Made by a program: the position numbers and the translations under genes
Shown: piece by piece, positions 8,575 to 16,883 of the stretch
How positions within the stretch are numbered: position 1 is the stretch's first letter
How the letters are laid out: the number at the start of each line of letters is the position of its first letter
NCBI GenBank assembly: GCA_963849095.1
Contig: CAWKGA010000009.1
Coordinates: 372,001 to 436,000, forward strand
Reading direction: 5' to 3'
Origin: JASHUC01 sp963849095
Lineage (GTDB): Bacteria > Pseudomonadota > Gammaproteobacteria > Steroidobacterales > Steroidobacteraceae
Length of the DNA: 64,000 nt
Notes under the pieces: generated by a model
Database searches by the model: none
The model's input: the letters and a program-made list of their open reading frames with translations, nothing else
What the model was told of the DNA's origin: nothing

Positions 8575-8646
8575 TGTGTAGCTGGTGTGTAGCTAAACGT
8601 GTAGCTGGAGACTCCAGGAGCACGTTTCTGCGCGGCTAGCTACACA
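8575..8646. repeat. Repeats upstream of the integrase (possible arm-type sites)
   Basis: tgtgtagct occurs at 8575-8583 and 8586-8594, as cgtgtagct at 8598-8606, and inverted as agctacaca at 8638-8646, just before the integrase start. Arrays like this beside integrase genes often bind the integrase N-terminal domain or an excisionase; that role is inferred. Two copies of tgtagct also occur near 26757-26775. Confidence 0.45.
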
Positions 8647-8670
8647 CCCCGGATCGACGAGGTGATGGCC

Positions 8671-9933
8671 ATGGAACACGCGAAACTGACGGCGCTCGAA
8701 GTCGAACGAGCACACCGCTCCGGCAAGCGTTTGTTGCTGGGTGACGGCGACGGGTTGTACCTGCGCAAGCAGACCGGCAACAACGCTTCCTGGGTTCTGC
8801 GATATCGCCACAGTGGCCGGCAGCGCTGGCTGACGCTGGGCAACTTCCCCGACATGTCACTCGCCATGGCCCGCGTCGAGGCACGGCAGGCGCGCGTGCT
8901 GCTCGACAAGCAGCAGGATCCCATGCGGTTAAGACGCGCCGCGAAGGACGAGGAGCGGCAACGCGGATCGTTCAAGGAACTGTGCGAGGACTGGTTCCGC
9001 GGCGAGATCGAAAGCCGCGGCATCAAACATCCCGAGGCCCCGCGCCGCTATCTCGACAAGTACCTGGTACCCAAGTTCGAGCGCATGGCGGCCGTGGACG
9101 TCACACCATCGGACGTCGCTCGTCTGATCGACTCCGTGAAGGTACGCGCACCCGCAGCGGCGAATGACCTGCTGCGATTCGTGCGCCGCATCTTTGCCTT
9201 TGGCGTCCGGCGCCGAATCGTGCCCAACAATCCGGCCGCGGACCTTTCACCGCGCCTCGATGGTGGAGGAACCGAGCGCCCGCGCAATCGGGCGCTCAGC
9301 ACGGACGAGCTGGCACAACTGTTCGAGAAGATCCGCGAGACCGAGACCTTCGGCGGCGACAATCTCCTGGCCATGAAACTTCTGCTCGCCCTCTGTGTGC
9401 GCAAGGGAGAACTCTTCGGCGCTCGCTGGGAGGAGTTCGATCTGGAGGGCCGCAGCAAGACCGGTCCTGTCTGGTATCTACCTGCCTCGCGCACCAAGAC
9501 CGGCGAACCACTGAACATTCCGCTGATCCCGACGGTGGTCGAATGGCTGAAGGTGCTGCAGGTGGTCGGCGCAGGCAGTGAGTATGTCTTCCCGAAACGT
9601 CGGCGCGACCACCGTGACCGTGTGCCGCATGTCGGCCCGGACACCCTCAACGTCGCCATGTCCCGCGTCAAACATGGGTTGCCGGATTTCACGCTGCACG
9701 ATCTGTGCCGCACCGCTCGCACTCACCTCGCCGCATTGGGCATCCGCTCCGAGGTCGCCGAACGCTGCCTGGGACACAAGCTTCGGGGCATCGAGGGGAC
9801 GTACAACCGTCACGATTATTTCGATGAACGCCGGGCGGCACTTGAACAGTGGATGAAGCTCGTCACGCAGGCGGAACTCGGAGAGAGAAAGGTGGTCCCG
9901 ATTCGGCCGAGTTCGGGCAGACCAGCCGCATGA
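8671..9933 (+). CDS. Tyrosine-type site-specific integrase (P4-like), active-site Arg replaced
   Basis: A 420-residue island integrase: N-terminal arm-binding domain (YLRKQTGNNASWVLRYR, TLGNFPDMSLAMARVEAR), core-binding domain, and C-terminal catalytic domain. The first catalytic Arg is in CVRKGEL, the third-box His in LGHK and the nucleophile Tyr in GTYNRHDY. The second box should read HxxR, but here it is His-Asp-Leu-Cys: codon 346 (9706-9708) is tgc, one transition away from cgc, so the enzyme is probably inactive. ATG 8671 is chosen because gaggtg lies just upstream at good spacing; GTG 8662 and ATG 8665 are alternatives. A tRNA-Pro fragment begins 7 bases after its stop. Confidence 0.93.
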   Translation: MEHAKLTALEVERAHRSGKRLLLGDGDGLYLRKQTGNNASWVLRYRHSGRQRWLTLGNFPDMSLAMARVEARQARVLLDKQQDPMRLRRAAKDEERQRGSFKELCEDWFRGEIESRGIKHPEAPRRYLDKYLVPKFERMAAVDVTPSDVARLIDSVKVRAPAAANDLLRFVRRIFAFGVRRRIVPNNPAADLSPRLDGGGTERPRNRALSTDELAQLFEKIRETETFGGDNLLAMKLLLALCVRKGELFGARWEEFDLEGRSKTGPVWYLPASRTKTGEPLNIPLIPTVVEWLKVLQVVGAGSEYVFPKRRRDHRDRVPHVGPDTLNVAMSRVKHGLPDFTLHDLCRTARTHLAALGIRSEVAERCLGHKLRGIEGTYNRHDYFDERRAALEQWMKLVTQAELGERKVVPIRPSSGRPAA

Positions 9934-9940
9934 GGCAAAA

Positions 9941-9987
9941 CGTTCGGGACGTAGGTGTCGCAGGTTCAAATCCTGTCACCCAGACCA
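9941..9987 (+). other. 3' half of a tRNA-Pro(CGG) gene; fossil attachment site
   Basis: The 47 bases read as the 3' part of a proline tRNA: anticodon loop ttcggga (anticodon CGG), variable loop, T arm with loop ttcaaat, acceptor strand and an encoded CCA (9985-9987). The D arm, 5' acceptor strand and most of the 5' anticodon stem are missing, since the integrase coding sequence lies there. Integrases often recombine within tRNA 3' ends, so this is read as an attachment-site remnant. The acceptor strand has CACCCAG where CACCCCG would be expected. Confidence 0.75.
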
Positions 9988-10173
9988 GTCCAGGGAAGGC
10001 TGCAGACTTCCACAGTGTTCTGGTCCGGATCAGAGTGGCCAGTTCGTGCGGCGGGGTCACTCGCTGCCAAACCGTAGGTGAATCGGCCTCGCGCCGCGCG
10101 AACCCCATGCGGTTTCTGTATCACACTTTCCAAGTTCGTTCGAACTGTTGCTTCCGGCTCATCCCGAGCTCTT

Positions 10174-11355
10174 TCACCCACCGGATGCTTCGGCGACATT
10201 CGCGCGCGCCTCCTCCTCGGCCGCCAATGCCTCTAGGTAACGGCGGTAGACGTACACCCGATCTCGGGCGCGTCCAGTTGACTCCTTGATGATGCTGCGC
10301 GACTCCAGCTCGCGCAGCAATGAATTGATGGTCGGCGTCGTGAGCCCCGTAGCCTCTCTCAGTGTCGCCACCGTGGCGACAGGCTTGGCCTGCAGCGCCT
10401 CCTGGATCATCAGCAACGAGCCCGCAATCCGAGGTACCGCGCGTAGCTGCGTTCGATCTTCGTGGAACGCCTGCGTTACACGTCGACCGGTTTCGATCGC
10501 GACCTCTGCGCTGTGACGAATTGCCTCCGCGAAAAAGTCGATCCAGCGCTCATAGTCCCCCTCCACACGCACCGCGTTCAACTCCGCGTAGTACTGTTGC
10601 CGGTGCTGCTTGAAATACAAGCTGGGATACAGCAGTGGTTTGTGCAGAACCTTGTCGTGGCAGAGCATCAGGGTGATCAGCAAGCGCCCGACACGGCCAT
10701 TGCCGTCCAGAAATGGGTGAATGGTTTCGAACTGCACATGGGCGAGGGCCGCTTTTACGACTGGAGTGGTCGGTTCGTGCAAATACTGCTCGAGATTGGT
10801 GAGACACGCATCCAGGTGAGTTGGCGGTGGCGGCACGAAGGCCGCATTGCCGGGCCGCGTGCCTCCGATCCAGTTCTGGGAGCGACGAAATTCACCGGGC
10901 TGCTTCTGTGCACCGCGCCCATCGGCGAGCAGGATGCCGTGCATTTCGCGTAACAGCCGGGTCGAGAGTGGGAAGCCGCCGGCCATTCGTTCCAAGCCGT
11001 GGTTCATGGCGTCGACGTAGCGCGAGACCTCCCGCACGTCATCACCCGGTGCGCCGGGCACCGCCTCGATCTCATGTGCCAGCAGCTCATCCAGCGTGGA
11101 TTGGGTCCCTTCGATCTGGGAGGAGAGAACTGCCTCTTTGCGGACGAATGTATAGAGCAGCAAGTCCACATCAGGCATCGTCGTCGCGGCGCCGTCGAGT
11201 CGTCCGAGGGAGAGCATCGCCCGATCCAATGCACGTTGAGACCCCGCCATAAAGGCAAGAGGCGGATCGGGAGGCAGCACCGGGGGCACGAAGGCGCGGA
11301 CGGTCTCGCCGAGGGTCGTGGTCTCAATGTATGTTCCGAGCGGATCCCGCTTCAT
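10174..11355 (-). CDS. Fic-family protein (AMPylator-like), complete
   Basis: A 393-residue Fic protein. The active-site motif HPFLDGNGRVGR (residues 213-224) matches the HxFxxGNGRxxR consensus for transferring AMP from ATP to a protein hydroxyl. An inhibitory-helix motif SSQIEG (78-83) fits the S/T-xxx-E-G/N pattern of self-inhibited class II enzymes. The C-terminus is a winged helix (ATLREATGLTTPTINSLLREL), implying DNA binding, possibly autoregulation through the palindrome upstream. The target is unknown. A broken relative lies at 41102-41905. Its ATG is weakly preceded by a ggggac segment. Confidence 0.92.
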   Translation of the reverse strand: MKRDPLGTYIETTTLGETVRAFVPPVLPPDPPLAFMAGSQRALDRAMLSLGRLDGAATTMPDVDLLLYTFVRKEAVLSSQIEGTQSTLDELLAHEIEAVPGAPGDDVREVSRYVDAMNHGLERMAGGFPLSTRLLREMHGILLADGRGAQKQPGEFRRSQNWIGGTRPGNAAFVPPPPTHLDACLTNLEQYLHEPTTPVVKAALAHVQFETIHPFLDGNGRVGRLLITLMLCHDKVLHKPLLYPSLYFKQHRQQYYAELNAVRVEGDYERWIDFFAEAIRHSAEVAIETGRRVTQAFHEDRTQLRAVPRIAGSLLMIQEALQAKPVATVATLREATGLTTPTINSLLRELESRSIIKESTGRARDRVYVYRRYLEALAAEEEARANVAEASGG

Positions 11356-11420
11356 CGCTTCGGTCCCCAGGTTAAACCGCTTTACCAGCCGACTCTATTA
11401 TTTAAACATAGCGTCTTAAA

Positions 11421-11477
11421 TTTAACTAGAACTCCTGGTATGGCAATAGATTTAACTAGCGAGCACGGCTAGTTAAA
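11421..11477. promoter_or_regulatory. Palindromic operator candidate upstream of fic
   Basis: A perfect 10 bp inverted repeat, tttaactagc (11451-11460) and gctagttaaa (11468-11477), is separated by 7 bases. A third half-site, tttaactag, stands at 11421-11429, 30 bases from the first. The region is AT-rich against a GC-rich background and lies 66-122 bases before the fic start, so it could be bound by the winged helix of Fic itself (inference). Confidence 0.5.
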
Positions 11478-11479
11478 TA

Positions 11480-12094
11480 TATATGCAACGTTTTACTCTC
11501 CATGACCGCAGACGCGGCCAAGTCCCCGCCCAGGTCGAACCAGGGCAACTACGATTTCAGCCTACCGACCGCAGCCGGCGTGCCGCCACCACGGAAGGAC
11601 TGCCACTTCCGTTGTGGATCGCCTGCCGGGCATACCATTCGCGCTCTGCGGGGACTTCAGCGCGTCGAGGAGATCATTGTTATGCCCCAAGGCAATTGGG
11701 CAGCAACCTGTTGCACAAATTCCTCGGCGGGCCAAGCCGTCGGCGGAAGGCGGGCTGTCCACGGGAGGCTCTCGGAGTATTGAGCCCGACTCACCTCACG
11801 CGGAGCCGGACTGGAACCGCAGGAACAGACCAATTCGCCTCATCCCGACCAATGATTCCATTGAAGTTTTCCTCGCAGCAGTTGGTCTGGGGTCCAGCCT
11901 CAACGACCATCTGGGGTCCAATTGGGGTCCAGTCGCCCGAGCCGTTTTTCCGAACCTTTTCGGTTGCATATAACTCCGAGATTTTGAAGCTAGGTGAGGC
12001 GCGCGCAACAGAGAGCGCCGGAGCCAACCCAGTGATCATCGAATGAGCTAACGGCTCGAGCACGGCCGCTTGCGCGGCCGGCCCTGTTCTTCCT
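11480..12094. other. Non-coding stretch, no supported gene
   Basis: About 600 bases with open frames on the plus strand but no recognisable protein signature or ribosome binding site. Three close copies of tggggtcca occur near 11888-11932. I see no RNA gene. It may be debris of a lost gene. Confidence 0.4.
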
Positions 12095-12352
12095 CTACGC
12101 CACCAGCCTGCAGCTGGCGGTGCACTCACGCTGCGCGAGCAGGTTGTCGTTCCACTTCCCGTCTGCGTAAGTCCGCAGGAACGGGACCTTGCCCGCTTCA
12201 CGAACAACGCCGATGTAGACCTTGTTCCCGGTCTGCTTATCAATGGTGTAGTAAGACTCTTGCTTACTGTCGATGCGGCGGATTGCCTCTTCGAGGGTCA
12301 TCTTCCAGCCGCCTTCGATGTTGCCGATATGCGTGATGTGCTCGTGGCGGCT
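12095..12352 (-). CDS. DUF3892-family small protein, 5' end uncertain
   Basis: The in-frame sequence HEHITHIGNIEGGWK, then TLEEAIRRIDSK, YYTIDKQTGNKVYIGVV and RTYADGKWNDNLLA matches small DUF3892 proteins of unknown function. The only ATG (12301) would cut off the conserved HITHIG segment, which continues in frame up to about 12352 and beyond without a good start codon. The gene therefore seems to have lost its own start and to be joined in another frame to the truncated EVE-HNH gene upstream. The C-terminus also deviates: the usual ending is LP-x-C, here QRECTASCRLVA. Confidence 0.6.
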   Translation of the reverse strand, partial: SRHEHITHIGNIEGGWKMTLEEAIRRIDSKQESYYTIDKQTGNKVYIGVVREAGKVPFLRTYADGKWNDNLLAQRECTASCRLVA

Positions 12353-13038
12353 CTCACGGTGCGGCTTCGTGGGCGGCAGGCGTGCTCGATTGAGCGCACA
12401 TTGTCCCGGAAGATCCCCTGACCACGACGTGCCTGGACTAGTGCACTTCTCTCGGTCTGCGGGATCGCGGTATCGGAATTGATATCAGCCTCGACGCGTC
12501 GCTCCCATTCCTCGATATCGCGCTCTGGCGCAGGCGAATCGCGCTCGATCCGCTCGACCTGCTGACCGACATCGGCGACCTGCTGAGCCTCCGCACCGAT
12601 CAACGCGAACAGCGCCCAGGCGAACCCCCGGCTGATCTCAGTCAGATAGACGCTCTGCAGACCATTGCCTTCAGGGGTCAATGGTGCGTATTTGCCAGCC
12701 AATTGAGGGCGCAGTCGCGCAATGTGATCCTTGGGTCGGACTGCATTGGAAAGACGCTGCCAGCGAACGCCCACTCGCCAGCCGATCTGGCTCCAGTTGG
12801 TGCCGGCGAGGCCAAATTCCTCCGGCTTCGGGCTCTCCCGACAATAGCCACTGACGATCCCGAGGGCTGCGATGCGTGTCTCGCAGAATGACAGGACAAC
12901 GTCGCCGGGCGGGGCCTCGCGCATGAACTCGTAGAAGGGATTCCGGTGTCCGTTCTTGTTGCGCTTCGGTGACCAGAGATAACCGCCCTCGATCTCCTGG
13001 CGGAAGGTCTGGTTCTGGTTGACCCACCAATAGCGCAT
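12298..13038 (-). pseudogene. EVE-like/HNH restriction endonuclease, truncated before the HNH core
   Basis: Residues 1 to about 150 (YWWVNQNQTFRQEIEGG, LWSPKRNKNG, GDVVLSFCETRIAALGIVSG) form an EVE/PUA-like module found in modification-dependent nucleases. Residues 195-222 (RSALVQARRGQGIFRDNV, then SIEHACR) are the lead-in to an HNH nuclease domain. Directly after the CR (about 12373) homology stops; the last 24 residues are the DUF3892 gene read in a second frame, and the catalytic HNH residues are gone. It lies 21 bases after hsdR, on the same strand. A base-modification-reading restriction role is inference from the EVE module. Confidence 0.65.
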
Positions 13039-13059
13039 TCGCCGTTTGGTCCTTGCGCC

Positions 13060-16000
13060 CTAGACCAGGGCCCATTCCCCGGAGAGCACTTCCGCCTGCT
13101 CGAGCACCAGCTGCGTCGCCTTCTCCTGCTTGTCCGGCGGATAGCCGTGCTTGCGCAGTATCCGCTTGACGATGACCCGCAACTGGGCGCGAACGTTTTC
13201 CCGCATCGTCCAGTCGATCGTGACGTTCTTCTTGACCGTGGCAACGAGCTCGCGGGCAATGCCGGCAAGGGTGGGCTCGCCGAGCACCTTGACGGCGCTG
13301 TCGTTGACCTCGAGGGCGTCGTAGAACGCGAGTTCGTCTTCGCTGAGTTGCAGCACTTCGCCGCGGGCATTCGCGGCGCGCATGTCCTTGGCAAGCTGGA
13401 TCAGCTCCTCGATGACCTTGGCCGTCTCGATCGCTCGGTTCTGGTAGCGGCGCAGGGAGGCCTCTAGCAGTTCCGCAAAGGAGCGGCCTTGCACCACATT
13501 CCGTTTCGCGCGGTTCTTGATCTCACCGCGAAGCAGCTTCTGCAGTAGTTCCACCGCGAGGTTGCGCTGCGGCATGCCGCGCACTTCGGCGAGAAATTCG
13601 TCCGACAAGATGCTGATGTCGGGCTTCTTGAGGCCGGCGGCGGCGAAGATATCGATGACGCCGTCACTGGTGACCGCTCTGGAGATGATCTGGCGGATGG
13701 CGTGCTCCAGCTCCTCGTCGGTCCTGCGCTCGCCGGCCGCATTCTTGGCGAGTACGGCGCGCACGGCCTGGAAGAAGCCGACATCGTCGCGAATGCGTAA
13801 CGCCTCCTCGTGCGGCACCGCGAGCGCGAAGGCCTGCGACAACTCGGTCACGGCGCGCAGCAACCGCGCTTTGCCTTCTTCCTGTGCCAGGATGTGCTCC
13901 TGCGCCGCCGGCAAGAGCGACAGTCGATCCTGCGGCGTGCCGGTACTCCAGCGGCTCCAGTCGAAACCGTGGAACAGCCCCCGGCAGACTTCGTGCTTCT
14001 CCAGCATCAGGGCCACTGCTTCGGCCTGATCGAGTGCGGTCTTGCCCGTGCCGCCGGCTTCCGTGTAGGTTGCGAGCGCCTGTTTCAGCTCGTCGGCCAA
14101 CCCCAAGTAATCCACGACCAGCCCGCCGGGCTTGTCCTTGAACACCCGGTTGACGCGCGCGATGGCCTGCATCAGCCCATGCCCGCGCATCGGCTTATCC
14201 ACGTACATGGTATGAAGGCTGGGCGCATCGAAGCCGGTGAGCCACATGTCCCGTACGATCACAATGCGGAACGGATCAGTCGGCTGCCGGAAGCGATTGG
14301 CGAGCGCTTCACGCCGTGCCTTGTTGCGGATGTGCGGCTGCCACTCGAGCGGGTCCGATGCGGAGCCCGTCATGACGACCTTGAGCACCCCTGCAGCATC
14401 GTCATCGATGGCCCATTCGGGTTTCAGCAGGGTCAACTCGCGATACAGGTCAACGGCAATGCGGCGGCTCATCACCACTACCATGGCTTTGCCGTCCATC
14501 GTCGCGAGCCGATTCTCGAAATGCTCCACCAAGTCGCGAGCAACCAGCTTGATGCGGTTCTCGGAGCCGACGACCGCCTCGAGCTGCGCCCACCTGCTCT
14601 TGAGCTTTTCTTTCCGTTCGACTTCCTCGCCCTCGGTCGCCTCTTCGAACCCTGGGTCGATCTTCGGCCGCTCGGACTCTTTCAGCGCGAGCTTCGCCAG
14701 GCGGCTCTCGTAGTAGATGGGTACCGTCGCGCCATCGAACACGGCGCGCTGGATGTCATAGACGCTGATGTAATCGCCGAACACCGCGCGCGTGTTGGCG
14801 TCGGTCTTCTCGATCGGCGTCCCGGTGAAACCGACGAACGACGCATGCGGCAGCGCGTCGCGCATGTGGCGCGCGAAGCCGTCGATGAAGTCGTACTGGC
14901 TGCGGTGCGCCTCGTCGGCAATGACGACGATGTTGCGCCGCTCCGAGAGCACCGGGTGCCGGTCTCCCTTCTCCTCGGGGAAGAACTTCTGGATCGTGGT
15001 GAAGACTACGCCGCCCGAGGCGACCGCGAGCTTCGCGCGCAGGTCGGCCCGGTCGGTGGCCTGCACCGGAGGTTGACGCAGGAGGTCGCGGCAGCGCGCG
15101 AAGGTGCCGAAGAGCTGGTCGTCGAGGTCGTTGCGATCAGTGAGGACGACGAGGGTCGGGTTGGCCATCGCCGGGTGCAGGATCACGCGCCCGGCGTAGA
15201 AGGCCATGGTCAGGCTCTTCCCCGAGCCCTGCGTGTGCCAGATGACGCCGACGCGGCGGTCGCCGGGCTCGCCGCCCCGGCGCTTGCCGGCCTCGTATCG
15301 GCCTGGCGGTTCGGCCACGCGGTTTGGTGCCAGCGATTGCGCGGCGCGCAGCGTCTCCTCCACGGCCGCGTTCACCGCGTGGAACTGGTGGTAGCCGGCC
15401 ATCTTCTTGACCAGCTTGCCGCCACCCCCGCCGGGGGCCGCGGAATCCTCGAATACGAGAAAAAAGCGCAGCAAGTCGAGAAAGCGCCGCTGCTCGAACA
15501 CGCCTTGCAGCACCACCTGCAGCTCCGGCTTCTGCGGCGGCGCAGCCTCGCGCCCGGTGATCGTGCGCCAGGGCTTGAACCACTCCTTGCCCGCCCCGAG
15601 CGAGCCGATCCGCGCCTGCACGCCGTCGGAGGCGAGCAACACGGCGTTGGTCGCGAACAGCGCCGGAATCTGCGCCTGATAGGTTTGGAGTTGCTGGAAA
15701 GCCGACCACACGGTGGCGTTCTCGTCGGCTGGGTTCTTGAGCTCGATCACCGCCAGCGGCAGGCCGTTGACGAACAGCACCACGTCCGGCCGTCGCGTGT
15801 GCTGCCCTTCCGACACAGTGAACTGGTTGACTGCGAGCCAGTCATTGCTGGCCGGCGTATCGAAGTCGATGACCTGCGCCTGCGCTCCGGCGATCGAGCC
15901 GTCCTTGCGCCGGTATTCGACCGTGATGCCATTCACCAGCATCCGGTGCAGCGCGCGGTTGCGCTCGATGAGCGAGGGCGCATCCATGCGCGTGAGCTTG

Positions 16001-16221
16001 CGGTAGGCGTCCTCGACCGCCTCGGGCGGAAGGTCCGGATTCAGGCGCACTAAAGCCTGGCGCAGTCGCCGTTCCAGCAGGATGTCACGGTAGTTCGGGT
16101 CGCTGCGCTCCGCGCGGGGCTCGCCCACGGCGATGTCCGGGCCGTGCAGAACCGTGTAGCCCAGCGCTTCCAGCCACGCGAGGGCCGCGTCCTCAACAAC
16201 GGACTCGATGAAACCGTTCAT
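13060..16221 (-). CDS. hsdR: Type I restriction enzyme, R (restriction/translocation) subunit
   Basis: A 1053-residue HsdR, the ATP-driven translocase and nuclease of a type I restriction complex. The N-terminal PD-(D/E)xK nuclease centre is RRPDVVLF (Asp 146) and AVIELK (Glu 160, Lys 162). The motor has Walker A QGSGKS (331-336), DEAH (436-439) and later SF2 motifs, with a helical C-terminus for complex assembly. It appears uninterrupted, while the hsdM and hsdS genes of the same run are frameshifted, so it may be orphaned. It starts in a 4-base overlap with the chimeric gene upstream. Bases 15937-16017 are duplicated in that gene. Confidence 0.95.
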   Translation of the reverse strand: MNGFIESVVEDAALAWLEALGYTVLHGPDIAVGEPRAERSDPNYRDILLERRLRQALVRLNPDLPPEAVEDAYRKLTRMDAPSLIERNRALHRMLVNGITVEYRRKDGSIAGAQAQVIDFDTPASNDWLAVNQFTVSEGQHTRRPDVVLFVNGLPLAVIELKNPADENATVWSAFQQLQTYQAQIPALFATNAVLLASDGVQARIGSLGAGKEWFKPWRTITGREAAPPQKPELQVVLQGVFEQRRFLDLLRFFLVFEDSAAPGGGGGKLVKKMAGYHQFHAVNAAVEETLRAAQSLAPNRVAEPPGRYEAGKRRGGEPGDRRVGVIWHTQGSGKSLTMAFYAGRVILHPAMANPTLVVLTDRNDLDDQLFGTFARCRDLLRQPPVQATDRADLRAKLAVASGGVVFTTIQKFFPEEKGDRHPVLSERRNIVVIADEAHRSQYDFIDGFARHMRDALPHASFVGFTGTPIEKTDANTRAVFGDYISVYDIQRAVFDGATVPIYYESRLAKLALKESERPKIDPGFEEATEGEEVERKEKLKSRWAQLEAVVGSENRIKLVARDLVEHFENRLATMDGKAMVVVMSRRIAVDLYRELTLLKPEWAIDDDAAGVLKVVMTGSASDPLEWQPHIRNKARREALANRFRQPTDPFRIVIVRDMWLTGFDAPSLHTMYVDKPMRGHGLMQAIARVNRVFKDKPGGLVVDYLGLADELKQALATYTEAGGTGKTALDQAEAVALMLEKHEVCRGLFHGFDWSRWSTGTPQDRLSLLPAAQEHILAQEEGKARLLRAVTELSQAFALAVPHEEALRIRDDVGFFQAVRAVLAKNAAGERRTDEELEHAIRQIISRAVTSDGVIDIFAAAGLKKPDISILSDEFLAEVRGMPQRNLAVELLQKLLRGEIKNRAKRNVVQGRSFAELLEASLRRYQNRAIETAKVIEELIQLAKDMRAANARGEVLQLSEDELAFYDALEVNDSAVKVLGEPTLAGIARELVATVKKNVTIDWTMRENVRAQLRVIVKRILRKHGYPPDKQEKATQLVLEQAEVLSGEWALV

Positions 16222-16883
16222 TCGAGCACCTTCCAGTAGCCGCCCTTGTCCGGGCCGACGCGCGTCAGGCGACCGGACTCGCGCAGCGTGCGGATGGCGC
16301 GGTGTATGGTGAGTTCGGACTTCTTCAGACGCGCAGCGACTTGTGGAACCGACAGATTCGGGTCCTCCGCCAGGAGCTGCAGAACTGCCGCCGGAGTTTT
16401 CCCTGTCGTTTTCCCTGTCGTTTTCCCGGCGTCTCCGGGGAGCATCTCCGGCGTTCCTGGGGCGTTTGCCTCAGCCAATCCGAAAGTCATGACCACCGCA
16501 CCCGGCCGCAGGGAGACCGTCGGCAGTTCTTGCCCCGCCTCCCGCATAAGCCGGGCGATCTTCAGGGTGCCTTGCCCCCAGGTCTCGATGATCCCTCGCC
16601 GATAGAAAGCGCGGGCGATCATGGGATTCCAGGGCCTGGACTCGTGCTCGCGGAAGAGAGCCTCGGGTGTCAGACCGAAATGCAGCTCGCCGGAGATGAA
16701 GTGATGGGAAAGTGCATCCGGCAATGAGAGCGGTTTCTCCTGGTCGAGTAGGTGCTCGATTGTGACCCTATCCAGCAGCATCCGATGCAGCGCGCGGTTG
16801 CGCTCCACGAGCGAGGGCGCATCCATGCACGTGAGCTTGCGGTAGGCGTCCTCGACGACGGATTCGGCGAAGGCAGTCCTCAT
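16218..16883 (-). pseudogene. Chimeric gene: hsdR fragment fused to AlbA_2/COG2865 ATPase C-terminus
   Basis: 221 codons from ATG 16883. The first ~45 residues (ESVVEDAYRKLT to RMLLDRVTIEH) copy two separate stretches of the HsdR N-terminus, apparently joined at a repeated VEDA. The rest (FGLTPEALF, PWNPMIARAFYRRGIIE, TWGQGTLKIARLM) is the C-terminal half of a COG2865-type ATP-binding regulator. A TTGKTTGKT stretch and a winged helix (LSVPQVAARLKKSELTIHRA) follow. Start and stop overlap both neighbours by 4 bases, so it is translated in the operon, but neither parent protein could be functional; it may act as a free winged-helix regulator. Confidence 0.7.
16776..16856 (-). repeat. Duplicated hsdR segment (81 bp)
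   Basis: Bases 16776-16856 match 15937-16017 inside hsdR with about four mismatches over 81 bases and in the same orientation. In both copies it encodes VEDAYRKLT, MDAPSL and ERNRALHRML. It is direct evidence that the gene carrying it contains a piece of an hsdR gene. Confidence 0.85.

Noticed and set aside
9920..9990. Complete tRNA-Pro gene
   Set aside because: The 5' side encodes the integrase C-terminus and does not pair as D arm or acceptor strand; only the 3' half is present.
11886..11932. Three tggggtcca copies
   Set aside because: Short, unevenly spaced and without a linked gene; no reason to assign a function.
11483..12046. 187-codon plus-strand frame
   Set aside because: No ribosome binding site, no family match, irregular composition; treated as non-coding.
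13810..16053. 747-codon plus-strand frame opposite hsdR
   Set aside because: High-GC antisense frame over a clear HsdR; no recognisable domain.
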